Shown here in pieces: positions 8,051 to 17,009 of a stretch of DNA of 64,000 nt. The DNA is from Goodfellowiella coeruleoviolacea (GTDB taxonomy: Bacteria > Actinomycetota > Actinomycetes > Mycobacteriales > Pseudonocardiaceae), in assembly GCF_024171785.1 (NCBI RefSeq), contig NZ_JAMTCK010000008.1, forward strand, positions 186,001 to 250,000. Direction: 5' to 3'. The translations under genes were made by a program, and so were the position numbers. The notes below the pieces were generated by a model that saw only the letters and a list, made by a program, of their open reading frames with translations, was not told the origin of the DNA and ran no database searches. Within the stretch, counting starts at the first letter, position 1, and every line of letters starts with the position of its first letter.

Positions 8051-8104
8051 GCCTGCGAGATCCCACGTTTTGACCGGTATTTCGGACGTTGGCGCGAGGT
8101 GGTC

Positions 8105-9646
8105 ATGGCGGAGTCCAGCACGGCTCGGGTGATCCGGCTGCGGCCGGTGGACGACGTGGCCATCGCCGCGGTCGACGTCGCCGCCGGGACCGGGGTGGAC
8201 GCGGGCGGGGGCGTGGTCGTGGCCCGCGACGACGTCCCGCGCGGCCACAAGATCGCCCTGCGCGCGCTGCGGGCCGGCGCGCCCGTGCTGCGCTACGGCC
8301 AGGTCATCGGTTTCGCCGGCCGGGACATCGCCGAGGGCGAGCACGTGCACCTGCACAACCTGGAGTACCGGGAGTTCCGGCGCGACTACGAGTTCGGGGT
8401 GGACGCGCGGATCACCGAGGTGCTGGCCGAGGCCGACCGGGACACCTTCGCCGGCTACGTGCGCTCCGACGGTCGCGTCGGCACCCGCAACTACCTGGGC
8501 GTGCTCACCACGGTGAACTGCTCGGCGACCGCGGCCAAGCAGATCGCCGCGCGGCTGCGCCACTCCGGTGTGCTCGACGAGTTCGAGAACGTCGACGGGG
8601 TGGTGGCGCTGACCCACGGCACGGGCTGCGGCATGGCGCCCGACGGCGAGGGCGCCGCGGTGCTGCGCCGGGTGATGCGCGGCTACCTCACCCACCCCAA
8701 CTTCGCCGGGTTCGTGGTGCTCGGCCTCGGCTGCGAGGACAACCAGATCGCCGCGCTCACCCGGGATGTCCACATGCGACCCGAGGTGCCGGTGTTCACC
8801 AGCACCATCCAGGAGTTGGGCGGCACGCGCAAGACCGTGGCCGCCGGGGTGGCGCGGCTGACCGAGATGCTGCCCATCGCCAACGCCGCGCGGCGCAGCC
8901 GGGTGCCGGCCAGCGCGCTGGTGCTGGGCACCAACTGCGGTGGCTCGGACTCCTACTCCGGCCTGACCGCCAACCCCGCGCTGGGCAACGCCGTGGACCG
9001 GCTGGTGCGCCAGGGCGGCACCGGGATCGTCGGCGAGACACCGGAGATCTACGGCACCGAGCACATGCTGGTGCGCCGCGCCGTGTCCGAGCGGGTGGGC
9101 CGCAAGCTGCTGGAGCGGATCGACTGGTGGCGGGAGTACACCGCGAAGAACGGCGGCTCGATGGACAACAACCCCTCGCCGGGCAACAAGGCGGGCGGGC
9201 TGACCACGATCCTGGAGAAGTCGCTCGGCGCGGTGGCCAAGGGCGGCACCACCGCGCTCACCGACGTGGTCGAGTACGCCGAGCCGGTCACCACGCCGGG
9301 GTTCGTGTTCATGGACACACCCGGCTACGACCCGGTGTCGGTGACCGGGATCGTGGCGGGCGGCGCGACCGTGGTCTGCTTCACCACCGGGCGCGGTTCG
9401 GCGTTCGGCTGCGCGCCGGTGCCCAGCATCAAGATCGCCACCAACACCCCGCTCTACCAGCACATGACCGACGACATGGACATCAACGCCGGCGGGATCG
9501 TGGACGGCGACACCACCGTGGAGCAGGTGGGGGAGCGGATCTACCGGCGGGTGCTCGCGGTGGCCTCGGGCGAGCCGACCAGGAGCGAGTCCTTGGACTA
9601 CGGCGAGGAGGAGTTCGTGCCCTGGCACCTCGGCACGGTGATGTAG
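8105..9646 (+). CDS. UxaA/GarD-family altronate or galactarate dehydratase
   Basis: About 513 residues. An N-terminal SAF domain (about 10-90, with ARDDVPRGHKIAL) is followed by the UxaA dehydratase domain. Conserved cysteine blocks THGTGCGM, GLGCEDNQ and GTNCGGSD probably hold the metal centre, and GGSMDNNPSPGNKAGG is typical of the family. The reaction is dehydration of an aldonic or aldaric acid to the 2-keto-3-deoxy product; the exact sugar cannot be read from sequence. The ATG at 8105 is preferred, with GTG at 8099 possible because the GAGGTGG site lies very close. It is paired with the divergent DHDPS-family enzyme. Confidence 0.85.
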   Translation: MAESSTARVIRLRPVDDVAIAAVDVAAGTGVDAGGGVVVARDDVPRGHKIALRALRAGAPVLRYGQVIGFAGRDIAEGEHVHLHNLEYREFRRDYEFGVDARITEVLAEADRDTFAGYVRSDGRVGTRNYLGVLTTVNCSATAAKQIAARLRHSGVLDEFENVDGVVALTHGTGCGMAPDGEGAAVLRRVMRGYLTHPNFAGFVVLGLGCEDNQIAALTRDVHMRPEVPVFTSTIQELGGTRKTVAAGVARLTEMLPIANAARRSRVPASALVLGTNCGGSDSYSGLTANPALGNAVDRLVRQGGTGIVGETPEIYGTEHMLVRRAVSERVGRKLLERIDWWREYTAKNGGSMDNNPSPGNKAGGLTTILEKSLGAVAKGGTTALTDVVEYAEPVTTPGFVFMDTPGYDPVSVTGIVAGGATVVCFTTGRGSAFGCAPVPSIKIATNTPLYQHMTDDMDINAGGIVDGDTTVEQVGERIYRRVLAVASGEPTRSESLDYGEEEFVPWHLGTVM

Positions 9647-10328
9647 TCGGGGCGGGCGCGGCATCCGCAGGCACGCCGGTTCGGGCGAACGGGTACCGCC
9701 GGACTGCTCCCCTCGGTGGTCGAACCGGTGGAGAAAGGCGGTACCGGAAATTGCGCACCCGGTCCTCGGCCCGTCGAATCCGACATTCGACACCAGCATC
9801 CGACGAACTCGGCCCGGTCGGTCCCGCTGCCAGCGGAAACCTGTTCACCGGTGGGTAACAAATGATGTGACCTGGGTGGCTGCCGTCAGGTGTTGACAAG
9901 CATTGGTCGCTTCACAAATATGGTTTATAGGTACTAGCCAGCAACATCTGGGGGCTCTGGTTGCAGACGTGTGATGGCGGTGGCAACCGCGCGGGCGGCG
10001 CGTGGCCGGATGATTCCCGGTCGCGCCTCGAACGTCCGGTGCATTCCGCTGGTCCCCACCGGGACGACAACAACGCCACGTTTCAATGACGCACGTGGTG
10101 GTCTGCGCCCGACCGCACGACGGTCCCTAGGCTCCTGACCCGTCCCCAACCCCGTCCACACCGCTGGCCTTGGTGTGCCCGGTACTGGAACGATCCAGTA
10201 CCGGGTTGCTCCCTGGCCCGCCCTGTCCTGCGTTCACACAGTCGTGACGTGTGATCTGGTGATCACGCGTTCTTTGGCGTGCCCGCCCGCTCGTTCCAGC
10301 CATTGTCGAAAGAGGGAGCACGACTGCA
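9647..10328. other. Long intergenic region upstream of the solute-binding protein
   Basis: 682 bases with no gene I can support. An AT-rich island at about 9893-9940 starts with TTGACA and contains TATGG and TTTATAGG; it is a likely promoter, but the spacing to a -10 is ambiguous. A perfect inverted repeat lies at 10178-10205. TCACAC-N9-GTGTGA (about 10233-10253) and GTGATCAC just after it are further operator-like palindromes about 70-95 bases before the lipoprotein gene, as expected for a sugar-responsive repressor. Confidence 0.4.
10178..10205. repeat. Perfect 12-bp inverted repeat with 4-nt loop
   Basis: CCCGGTACTGGA (10178-10189), loop ACGA, then TCCAGTACCGGG (10194-10205). A very stable hairpin about 120 bases upstream of the lipoprotein gene, without a T-run. 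It could be an operator, a leader hairpin, or a terminator of transcription arriving from the left. Confidence 0.6.
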
Positions 10329-11645
10329 ATGCGAATGAAGTTCGTGACGGCTTTCGCGGTTATGGTGGCTTTCCTTCTGTCCGCGTGTGGCGCCCCGCAA
10401 GAACCACGACAACCCGCTGGTGGACCCGTTCTCTGGGCCCATCCGGGGAGTCTGGAAAAGCTCTACGACCTGTCGGTCTCCTGGTACAACGAGGATCACC
10501 AGGACCGGCCCATGGGTATTCAGAAATACGAGAACGACCCGTACAAGGGCAAGCTCAGCGAAGCACTGCTGCAGGACAGGTTGGACCCGGGCGTGCAGCC
10601 GCCGGACATCTTCTTCAACTGGGGCGGCGGCAGCCTCAAGTCCTTTGTGGACGCCGGTGAGGTGCGGGACCTGTCCGGGCTGCTGACCGAGCACCCCGAG
10701 GTGCGGCAGCGGTTCTTCCCCAACGCGCTGGAGTCGGCCAGCTACGGCGACAAGGTCTACGGGCTGCCCATGAACGGCGTGCAGCCGGTGGTGTTCTTCT
10801 ACCACAAGGAACTGTTCGCCAGGGCCGGCGCCGAGGTGCCCACCACGTTCGACGAACTGCTCACCGCGGTCGGCAAACTCCGCGCCGCCGGCATCACCCC
10901 GATCACCCTGGGCGGGGCCAGCAAGTGGACCGACCTGATGTACATCGAGTACCTGCTGGACCGGATCGCCGGGCCGGAGCTGTTCGTGTCCATCCAGAAC
11001 GGCGACCGCGCCGCCTGGAACAGCCCGGAGATGCTGCGCGCCGCCACCATGGTGCGCCAGCTGGTCGACGCCGGCGCGTTCCAGCAGGGCTTCGAGACCA
11101 TGTCCTACGACGACGGGTCCACCTCCAAGCAGCTGGCCGAGGGCCAGGCGGCGATGGAGCTGATGATCACCGTGCAGTACCCCAACCTGATCGACCGCGC
11201 CCCGGAGCTGATCGAGAAGGACCAGCTGGGCTGGTTCCCGTTCCCCACGGTCAGCGGCGGCAAGGGCGATCCGCGCAACGTGGTGGGCAGCCCGACCAAC
11301 TACTACTCGGTGCGGGCCGACTCGCCGGCCGCCGACGGCGCCGACGACTACCTGACCGACGTGCTGATGAGCGACGAGTACGTGAACTGGCTGATCGACA
11401 AGGGCGAGGTGCCGCCGGTCAACGGCATCGAGCCGAAACTCAGCGCCTCGCCGCACGCCGACTGGCTCGGCTACGTCTACTCGATCACCCGGGACGCCCC
11501 GCACTTCCAGCTGTCCTGGGACCAGGCACTGTCCCCTGAGGACGCCGAGGTGCTGCTGACCGAACTGGACCTGTTGTTCCGCAAGCAGATCACCCCCGAG
11601 CAGTTCTGCGCGGACATGCAGAGCAAGACCAGCGCGGCGCGGTAG
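10329..11645 (+). CDS. ABC-transporter solute-binding lipoprotein (sugar type)
   Basis: 438 residues. A signal peptide ends in the lipobox LLSAC, so the mature protein should be lipid-anchored at Cys20. The body resembles cluster-B carbohydrate binders: PDIFFNWGGGSLKSFVDAG near the start, YGLPMNGVQPVVFFYHKELF and EGQAAMELMI are typical of the MalE/UgpB group. AGAGGGAG lies 10 bases before the ATG; a second in-frame ATG follows at residue 3. No permease or ATPase gene is adjacent, so the binder is an orphan here and must share a transporter or act as a sensor. The next gene starts 78 bases on. Confidence 0.85.
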   Translation: MRMKFVTAFAVMVAFLLSACGAPQEPRQPAGGPVLWAHPGSLEKLYDLSVSWYNEDHQDRPMGIQKYENDPYKGKLSEALLQDRLDPGVQPPDIFFNWGGGSLKSFVDAGEVRDLSGLLTEHPEVRQRFFPNALESASYGDKVYGLPMNGVQPVVFFYHKELFARAGAEVPTTFDELLTAVGKLRAAGITPITLGGASKWTDLMYIEYLLDRIAGPELFVSIQNGDRAAWNSPEMLRAATMVRQLVDAGAFQQGFETMSYDDGSTSKQLAEGQAAMELMITVQYPNLIDRAPELIEKDQLGWFPFPTVSGGKGDPRNVVGSPTNYYSVRADSPAADGADDYLTDVLMSDEYVNWLIDKGEVPPVNGIEPKLSASPHADWLGYVYSITRDAPHFQLSWDQALSPEDAEVLLTELDLLFRKQITPEQFCADMQSKTSAAR

Positions 11646-11723
11646 CACACCGCGCCGCGGAACCGGCGCTGGTGAGAACCCGGCGCTGAGAACCACCGCA
11701 GCGAAAACAAGGAGCGAATCGGC

Positions 11724-12743
11724 GTGGAGTACCGCGGTTTCGGACGGACCGGGATGCGGGTGAGCCCGTGGTGCCTCGGCACCATGAACTTCGGCGCGGC
11801 CACCAGTGAGGAGGACGCGCACCGCATCGTCCGACTGGCGCTGGACCACGGGATCAACTTCGTGGACACCGCCAACTGCTACCAGAACGGGGCCAGCGAG
11901 GAGATCCTCGGCCGCGCGCTGGCCAGCACCGGAGCCCGGGACCGGGTGGTGCTGGCCACCAAGGTCAACGTGCGGATGGGCGAGGACCCCAACGCGGCCG
12001 GCAACCACCGCAGGCACATCATCGAGCAGTGCCACGCCTCGCTGCGCCGGTTGGGCACCGACTACCTGGACGTCTACTACATCCACCGGCCCAGCAGCGA
12101 GGTGCCGATCGACGAGACCCTGCGCGCGCTGGACGACCTGGTGCGCGCCGGCCTGGTCCGCTACATCGGGACCAGCAGCTTCGCCGCCTGGCAGGTGCTG
12201 GAGTCGCTGTGGGTGGCCAAGGAGTACGGGCTCAACCGGTTCGTCTGCGAACAGTCGCCCTACCACCCGCTGGACCGGCGCATCGAGCGGGAACTGCTGC
12301 CCATGGCCCAGACCTACGGCATCGCGGTCACCTCGTGGTCGCCGCTGGCCGGTGGCTTCCTCACCGGCAAGTACCGCAGGGGCGCCGACCGCACCGAGGG
12401 CCGGTTCCGCGCCACGGGCACGCCCAGCGACTGGGACGACCGGCACTTCGTGCCCGCCGCGTTCGACGTGGTGGAGCTGCTGGGTGAGATCGCCGCCGAG
12501 AAGGGGTGCACCACGGCCCAGCTCACCCTGGCCTGGTGCGCCGCGCAGCCCGGCATGGTCGGCCCGGTCCTCGGGCCGCGCACGGTCGAGCAGTTCACCG
12601 AACAGCTCGGCGCGATCGACGTGGTCGTCACCGACGAGGACCGGGCCCGCATCGACCAGGTGGCCCGGCCCGGCGGCTGCATCGTGCCCTACTACCTCGA
12701 CGACGGGGCCGCGGACCTGCGGCCCCACCAGTTCCGCTGGTAG
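11724..12743 (+). CDS. Aldo/keto reductase
   Basis: 339 residues with the AKR barrel. The N-terminus MEYRGFGRTGMRVSPWCLGTMNFG is of AKR5/YajO type. Catalytic Asp and Tyr lie in NFVDTANCYQNG, Lys in VVLATKVN and His in YIHRPSS. It should reduce an aldehyde or ketone, or oxidise a sugar alcohol, with NADP(H). GTG start after AAGGAGCG. It opens the rightward run of sugar and lipid-carrier genes and has a partner AKR at the other end (19133), which suggests two redox steps on one sugar. Confidence 0.85.
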   Translation: MEYRGFGRTGMRVSPWCLGTMNFGAATSEEDAHRIVRLALDHGINFVDTANCYQNGASEEILGRALASTGARDRVVLATKVNVRMGEDPNAAGNHRRHIIEQCHASLRRLGTDYLDVYYIHRPSSEVPIDETLRALDDLVRAGLVRYIGTSSFAAWQVLESLWVAKEYGLNRFVCEQSPYHPLDRRIERELLPMAQTYGIAVTSWSPLAGGFLTGKYRRGADRTEGRFRATGTPSDWDDRHFVPAAFDVVELLGEIAAEKGCTTAQLTLAWCAAQPGMVGPVLGPRTVEQFTEQLGAIDVVVTDEDRARIDQVARPGGCIVPYYLDDGAADLRPHQFRW

Positions 12744-12781
12744 CCGGACGGTCCGGCGGCCAGCAGCCGAAGGAGGACCAG

Positions 12782-13810
12782 ATGCACATCGTGGTCACCG
12801 GGGCGTCCGGGATGCTGGGCACCGCCCTGCTCACCCAGCCCTGGACCGACGTCACCTGGACCGGGGTGGACGTGCGCCCGCTGGCCGAGCGGGCGCGCGA
12901 CCGCGCCAGGTTCGTGCGCGCCGACGTGCGCGACACGGCCGCGGTGACGCGGGCGCTGCGCGGCGCCGACGTGGTGGTGCACGCGGCGGCGGCCCTGCCC
13001 AGCCACCGGTCCGCGGACATCCGGTCGATCGACGTGGACGGCACCGCGTCGGTGCTGCGGGCCGCCCGCGCCGCCGGCGTGGACCGGTTCGTGCACATCT
13101 CCTCGACCGCGGTCTACGGGCTGCCCGAGCACTGCCCCACCCCGGAGGACTACCCGTGCCGGCCGGTCGACCCCTACAGCGCGGCCAAGCTCGCGGCCGA
13201 GCAGCTGGTGGCGGCCGAGCGGCGGGCCGGGCTGTGCGCGCCGGTGCTGCGGCCCAAGACCTTCCTCGGCGAGGAGCGCCTCGGCCTGTTCGCCATGCTG
13301 TTCGAGTGGGCCGAGGAGGGCCACAACTTCCCGCTGCTCGGCGGCGGCAGGTGCACCGCGCAGATGCTGGACGTCACCGACCTGTGCGAGGTCGTCCGGC
13401 AGGTGTGCCTGCGGCCCGACCAGGTCGTCAACGACACGTTCAACGTGGGCGCCCGGGAGTTCGGCTCGCTGCGCGAGGACTTCCAGGCCGTGCTGGACGC
13501 CGCCGGCCACGGCAAGCGGGTGGTCGGCGTGCCCGTGGCGCCCGCCGTGGTGGTGCTGCGGGCACTGGCCGCGCTGCGGCTGTCCCCGGTCTACAAGCGA
13601 CTGGTGCACAAGCTGACCCGCGACTCCCACGTGTCCACCGACAAGGCCGTGGCCAGCCTGGGCTTCGCCCCCCGGTACAGCAACGCGCAGACGCTGCTGC
13701 GCACCTACCACTGGTGGCGGGCGAACGCGGCCAGCACCAGGACCACCGGCCGCACCCACCGCGACCCGTGGAAGCAGGGCGTGCTGCGGCTGGCCAAGGC
13801 GCTCTGCTGA
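12782..13810 (+). CDS. NAD-dependent epimerase/dehydratase (extended SDR)
   Basis: 342 residues from the ATG that follows AAGGAGGACCAG; a longer upstream frame is rejected because it overlays the AKR gene. The Rossmann motif VTGASGMLGTA lies at the N-terminus, catalytic Ser/Tyr/Lys at ISSTAVYG and YSAAKLAAEQ. It probably acts on a nucleotide sugar or a lipid-linked sugar. Position between an AKR and a DPPR-synthase-like UbiA enzyme supports a role in modifying the sugar that is mounted on polyprenyl phosphate. It could be an epimerase, reductase or dehydratase. Confidence 0.8.
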   Translation: MHIVVTGASGMLGTALLTQPWTDVTWTGVDVRPLAERARDRARFVRADVRDTAAVTRALRGADVVVHAAAALPSHRSADIRSIDVDGTASVLRAARAAGVDRFVHISSTAVYGLPEHCPTPEDYPCRPVDPYSAAKLAAEQLVAAERRAGLCAPVLRPKTFLGEERLGLFAMLFEWAEEGHNFPLLGGGRCTAQMLDVTDLCEVVRQVCLRPDQVVNDTFNVGAREFGSLREDFQAVLDAAGHGKRVVGVPVAPAVVVLRALAALRLSPVYKRLVHKLTRDSHVSTDKAVASLGFAPRYSNAQTLLRTYHWWRANAASTRTTGRTHRDPWKQGVLRLAKALC

Positions 13811-13949
13811 CCCCCGCCCCACCCACACCGTCCACATCGGACCTGTCCGTTCCGGTCCCCGATTTCCCTGCCCCCGCCTGGCAATGGCGCTGTGCGGCAC
13901 TACCGGCCGATCCCCACACGCTCGCACGTCCACTGAGGAGAGGTGCGCA

Positions 13950-14891
13950 GTGGAACACGCCCTTGATGTCGACAAGCCGCTGAACCCCAACCCGTTGGAC
14001 ACCCGAAGAGTCGGTGCCGGAGGCACCCTGGGTGGCCTCGTCCTGCTGTTGCGTCCCAGGCAGTGGGTCAAGAGCGGGCTGGTCCTGCTCGGCCCGCTGC
14101 TCACCGCCCCCGCCGCCGTGCTCAGCCACACCGGGCCGCTGGCGCTCACCCTGGTCGCGTTCATCCTCGCGCCCGCCAGCGTGTACGTGTTCAACGACCT
14201 GCGCGACCGCGACCGCGACCGGCTGCACCCGGTCAAGCGGCTGCGGCCACTGGCCAGCGGCCGGGTCAGCCCCACCGCCGCGGTGGGACTGCTGGGCGCG
14301 ACCGGGGTGGCGCTGCTCGGCCTGATGCTGGTGCTGCCCGTGCCGGTGGACCTGGTGCTGGCCAGCTACCTGGTGCTCAACCTCTGGTACTGCCTCGCCC
14401 TCAAGCACCAGTCCCTCGTGGACGTGTGCGTGGTGGCCGTCGGGTTCGTGCTGCGCACGATGGCCGGCGTGTTCGCGGTCGGCGCCGCGCTCAGCCCGTC
14501 CCTGCTGATCTGCGTCTACTGCGCGTGCCTGGCCCTGTCGCTCGGCAAGCGCCGGCACGAGCTGGCCCGGCTCGCCGACGACCTGGACGCGCTGCGCCAC
14601 CGGCCGGCGCTGACCGCGTACTCCACCGCGTTCCTCGACCAGATCGTGGTGCTCACCCTGGTGGCCACGCTGGCCAGCTACGTCAGCTTCGTCTGGCTGG
14701 ACGTGCGGCACGGCGCGCTCACCGCCGCGCTGACCTTCCCGTTCGCCACCTTCGCCATCTGCCGCTACCTGCAGATGCTGACCGTGCAGCGGGCCGGCGG
14801 CGACCCGGTCGAGGACCTGACCCGCGACCGGGTGCTGCTGGTCAACGGCGTGCTGTGGGTGGCGGCGCTGATCGGGGGAGTGACCCTGTGA
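13950..14891 (+). CDS. UbiA-family prenyltransferase, DPPR-synthase-like
   Basis: 313 residues; the GTG at 13950 was chosen because GAGGAGAGG precedes it by 6 bases. Multiple membrane helices surround the Asp-rich motif FNDLRDRDRDRLHPVKRLRP, which closely matches decaprenyl-phosphate phosphoribosyltransferases (Rv3806c type) rather than quinone UbiA enzymes. The family joins a phosphosugar (PRPP) to a polyprenyl phosphate on the cytoplasmic membrane face. Glycosyltransferases and a flippase-like protein directly downstream support synthesis of a lipid-linked sugar. The stop overlaps the GT2 start (GTGA). Confidence 0.85.
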   Translation: MEHALDVDKPLNPNPLDTRRVGAGGTLGGLVLLLRPRQWVKSGLVLLGPLLTAPAAVLSHTGPLALTLVAFILAPASVYVFNDLRDRDRDRLHPVKRLRPLASGRVSPTAAVGLLGATGVALLGLMLVLPVPVDLVLASYLVLNLWYCLALKHQSLVDVCVVAVGFVLRTMAGVFAVGAALSPSLLICVYCACLALSLGKRRHELARLADDLDALRHRPALTAYSTAFLDQIVVLTLVATLASYVSFVWLDVRHGALTAALTFPFATFAICRYLQMLTVQRAGGDPVEDLTRDRVLLVNGVLWVAALIGGVTL

Positions 14892-15919
14892 GCGAACGCC
14901 CCCTGGTCTCGGTGATCATCCCGAACTACAACTACGCCAAGACGCTCGGCGCGTGCCTGCGTGCCGTGTTCGCCCAGACCCACCAGCCGCTGGAGGTCAT
15001 CGTGGTGGACGACGGCAGCACGGACGCGTCCGCGGAGATCGCCGCGGGCTTCCCGTGCCGGCTGGTGCGCACCGCCAACGCCGGCGTGTCCGCCGCGCGC
15101 AACCTGGGCGCCCGGCTGGCCAGCGGCGAGATCCTGTTCTTCCTGGACTCCGACGTCGAGCTGCGGCCGGACGCGGTGGCCACCGCCGTCGACCTGCTGG
15201 AGCAGGACCCGAACCTGGGGTCGGTGTGCGGGATCTACGACTGGGTGCCGCTGGTCGACGACGGGCCGGTCGAGCGGTACAAGGTGATGCAGGGCCACTA
15301 CTGGCGCCTGCGCTGCGCCGGCGAGGTCAGAGCGGCCTTCTTCTCCCTGGGGGCGCTGCGCCGGTCGGTGTACGAGCGGGTCGGGCCGCTGGACGAGCAC
15401 CTGCGCTACACCGAGGACGTCGAGTACGGCGCCCGACTGTCCACTATGTCCAGGATCCTGCTGTCGCCGAGGGTGGTCGGCCGCCACGACGACGACGACC
15501 GGCTGTCGGTGCTGCTGCGCAAGCAGTTCGTCCGGTCGGTGCCGCTGGTGGCGTTGTTCGCCGACCGGGGGCCGCGCCGCCCGCAGCTGGGCGACACCGC
15601 CTACCGGCCGGCCGCGGTCGCCGCCACCGGGCTGGCCCTGGCCGGCCTGCCGCTGGCACTGCTCACCCCGTGGGCGCTGGTGCTGCTGCCGCTCGGCCTG
15701 GCCGGTGTCGCCGGCGCCGAACGGGCCATGCTGCGCTTTGTCCGGCGCACCGCGGGCAGCCGCCGGTTCACCCTGGTGTTCTTCGCCCTGCACGTGCTGA
15801 TGAACGCCACCACCGGGTTCGCCGCCGGCGTGGGCGCGCTGCGCTGGCTGACCTCCCGGCGGTTCCGGCGCTTCTACCACCAGGGCACCGCGGCTCAGGC
15901 GGAGGCGGCCAATGCCTGA
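14888..15919 (+). CDS. GT2 glycosyltransferase with C-terminal membrane helices
   Basis: 343 residues, GTG start overlapping the UbiA stop by four bases. The GT-A domain (about 1-220) shows VSVIIPNYNYAKTL, the nucleotide-binding VVDDGSTD and the metal-binding LDSDVE. The HDDDDR element lies near 200. Two hydrophobic segments follow (about 240-285 and 300-325), placing the enzyme at the membrane. It probably transfers a sugar onto a polyprenyl-linked or lipid acceptor made by the preceding gene product. The stop overlaps the next start by eight bases. Confidence 0.85.
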   Translation: MSERPLVSVIIPNYNYAKTLGACLRAVFAQTHQPLEVIVVDDGSTDASAEIAAGFPCRLVRTANAGVSAARNLGARLASGEILFFLDSDVELRPDAVATAVDLLEQDPNLGSVCGIYDWVPLVDDGPVERYKVMQGHYWRLRCAGEVRAAFFSLGALRRSVYERVGPLDEHLRYTEDVEYGARLSTMSRILLSPRVVGRHDDDDRLSVLLRKQFVRSVPLVALFADRGPRRPQLGDTAYRPAAVAATGLALAGLPLALLTPWALVLLPLGLAGVAGAERAMLRFVRRTAGSRRFTLVFFALHVLMNATTGFAAGVGALRWLTSRRFRRFYHQGTAAQAEAANA

Positions 15920-17009
15920 CCAGGCAGCCCCACCCCGGGCCGAGGCCCGGCAGCGGCCGGTCCGGCGGCCGGCCCGGCGGTGGCCGGCCCGCGCCGCCAC
16001 CGCGCTCGTGCTCGCGTGGACCGTGTTCGTCCTGCTCAACCTGGTGGTCTCCGGCCACTGGTCGCTGTGGCTGGTGTTCTCCCTGGTGCCGCCGCTGGCG
16101 TTGCCGGTCGGCGCGCTGGCCGCACTGGCGCTGGCCGTGCTCGTGCCGGCCGCACCCGGCCGCACCGCGCACCGCCGGGTCGCGATCGCGCTGGCCGTGG
16201 CCGCGCTGCTGGCCAGCCTGCCCCAGTCCGGCCTGCACCCCGGCACGCTCGCCCCGTGGACCCGGGACGGCACGCCCCCGGACGGGCCGGTGGTGCGGGT
16301 GGTGTCGTGGAACACCGAGTACTGGGACCAGACCGACGACCCGGCCGCGTTCTTCGGCTACCTGCGCGACCAGCACGCCGACGTCTACCTGCTCCAGGAG
16401 TACCTGCACTTGGTGGCCGGCCAGGTCGTGGCCATCGACGACCTGGCGCGGCTGCGCGCGGAGTTCCCCGACTACCGGGTGGTCGTCAAGGGCGAGCTGG
16501 TCACGCTGTCCCGGCTGCCCGTGCTCGGCCAGCCCGAGGTGGCCGACGACAACGTGCTGCGGGTGGACGTGCGCACCCCCGGGGGCCGCGCGCTGTCCAC
16601 CTACAACACCCACATCCCCGCCCAACTCGACCCGACCCGCAGCCCGCTGTCGCTGGAGTTCTACCGGGTGCTCACCCAGCGGCACACCCAGCGCGCGCAC
16701 GCCTACGCCGCGCTGGCCTCGGCCGCCGGCCAGGACCCCCAGCCCGGGGTGATCGCCGGCGACTTCAACACCACCCCGGCGATGGGCGAGATCAACCGGG
16801 TCGGCGCGCTCGGCCGGGACGCGGCCGAGACCGCCGGCCACGCCCTCTACCCGGTGTCCTGGAACCAGCACGGCGTGCTCGGGCTGTGGCGGCTGGACTG
16901 GGGTTTCCTCCGCAACGGCGTGCGCGCGCAGGACTACCGGCTGCTGGACGCCGCCGGCATGTCCGACCACCGCGCGCAGGTCATCGACCTCACCGTGGAG
17001 GGCCCGTGA
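15912..17009 (+). CDS. Membrane-anchored endonuclease/exonuclease/phosphatase-family protein (VanJ-like)
   Basis: 365 residues. Three hydrophobic N-terminal segments (about 28-50, 53-77, 86-103) are followed by an EEP catalytic domain with VVSWNTEYW, VYLLQEY, STYNTHIP, IAGDFNTTP and a final MSDHRAQ. All key Asp/Asn/His residues are present. Members with this layout, such as VanJ of Streptomyces, are thought to act on membrane or lipid-linked phosphodiesters. Here the substrate may be the polyprenyl-linked product of the neighbouring genes. Overlaps its neighbours by eight and four bases. Confidence 0.75.
   Translation: MPDQAAPPRAEARQRPVRRPARRWPARAATALVLAWTVFVLLNLVVSGHWSLWLVFSLVPPLALPVGALAALALAVLVPAAPGRTAHRRVAIALAVAALLASLPQSGLHPGTLAPWTRDGTPPDGPVVRVVSWNTEYWDQTDDPAAFFGYLRDQHADVYLLQEYLHLVAGQVVAIDDLARLRAEFPDYRVVVKGELVTLSRLPVLGQPEVADDNVLRVDVRTPGGRALSTYNTHIPAQLDPTRSPLSLEFYRVLTQRHTQRAHAYAALASAAGQDPQPGVIAGDFNTTPAMGEINRVGALGRDAAETAGHALYPVSWNQHGVLGLWRLDWGFLRNGVRAQDYRLLDAAGMSDHRAQVIDLTVEGP

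Noticed and set aside
9598-10161. Short frames in the region upstream of the lipoprotein gene
   Set aside because: No ribosome-binding sites, no domains, composition of chance high-G+C frames; the region instead has operator-like palindromes.
13950-14891. A quinone-biosynthesis UbiA enzyme
   Set aside because: The ND-R-D-x-D-x-HPVK motif and the glycosyltransferase context fit phosphoribosyl-polyprenyl synthases better; no quinone genes are nearby.
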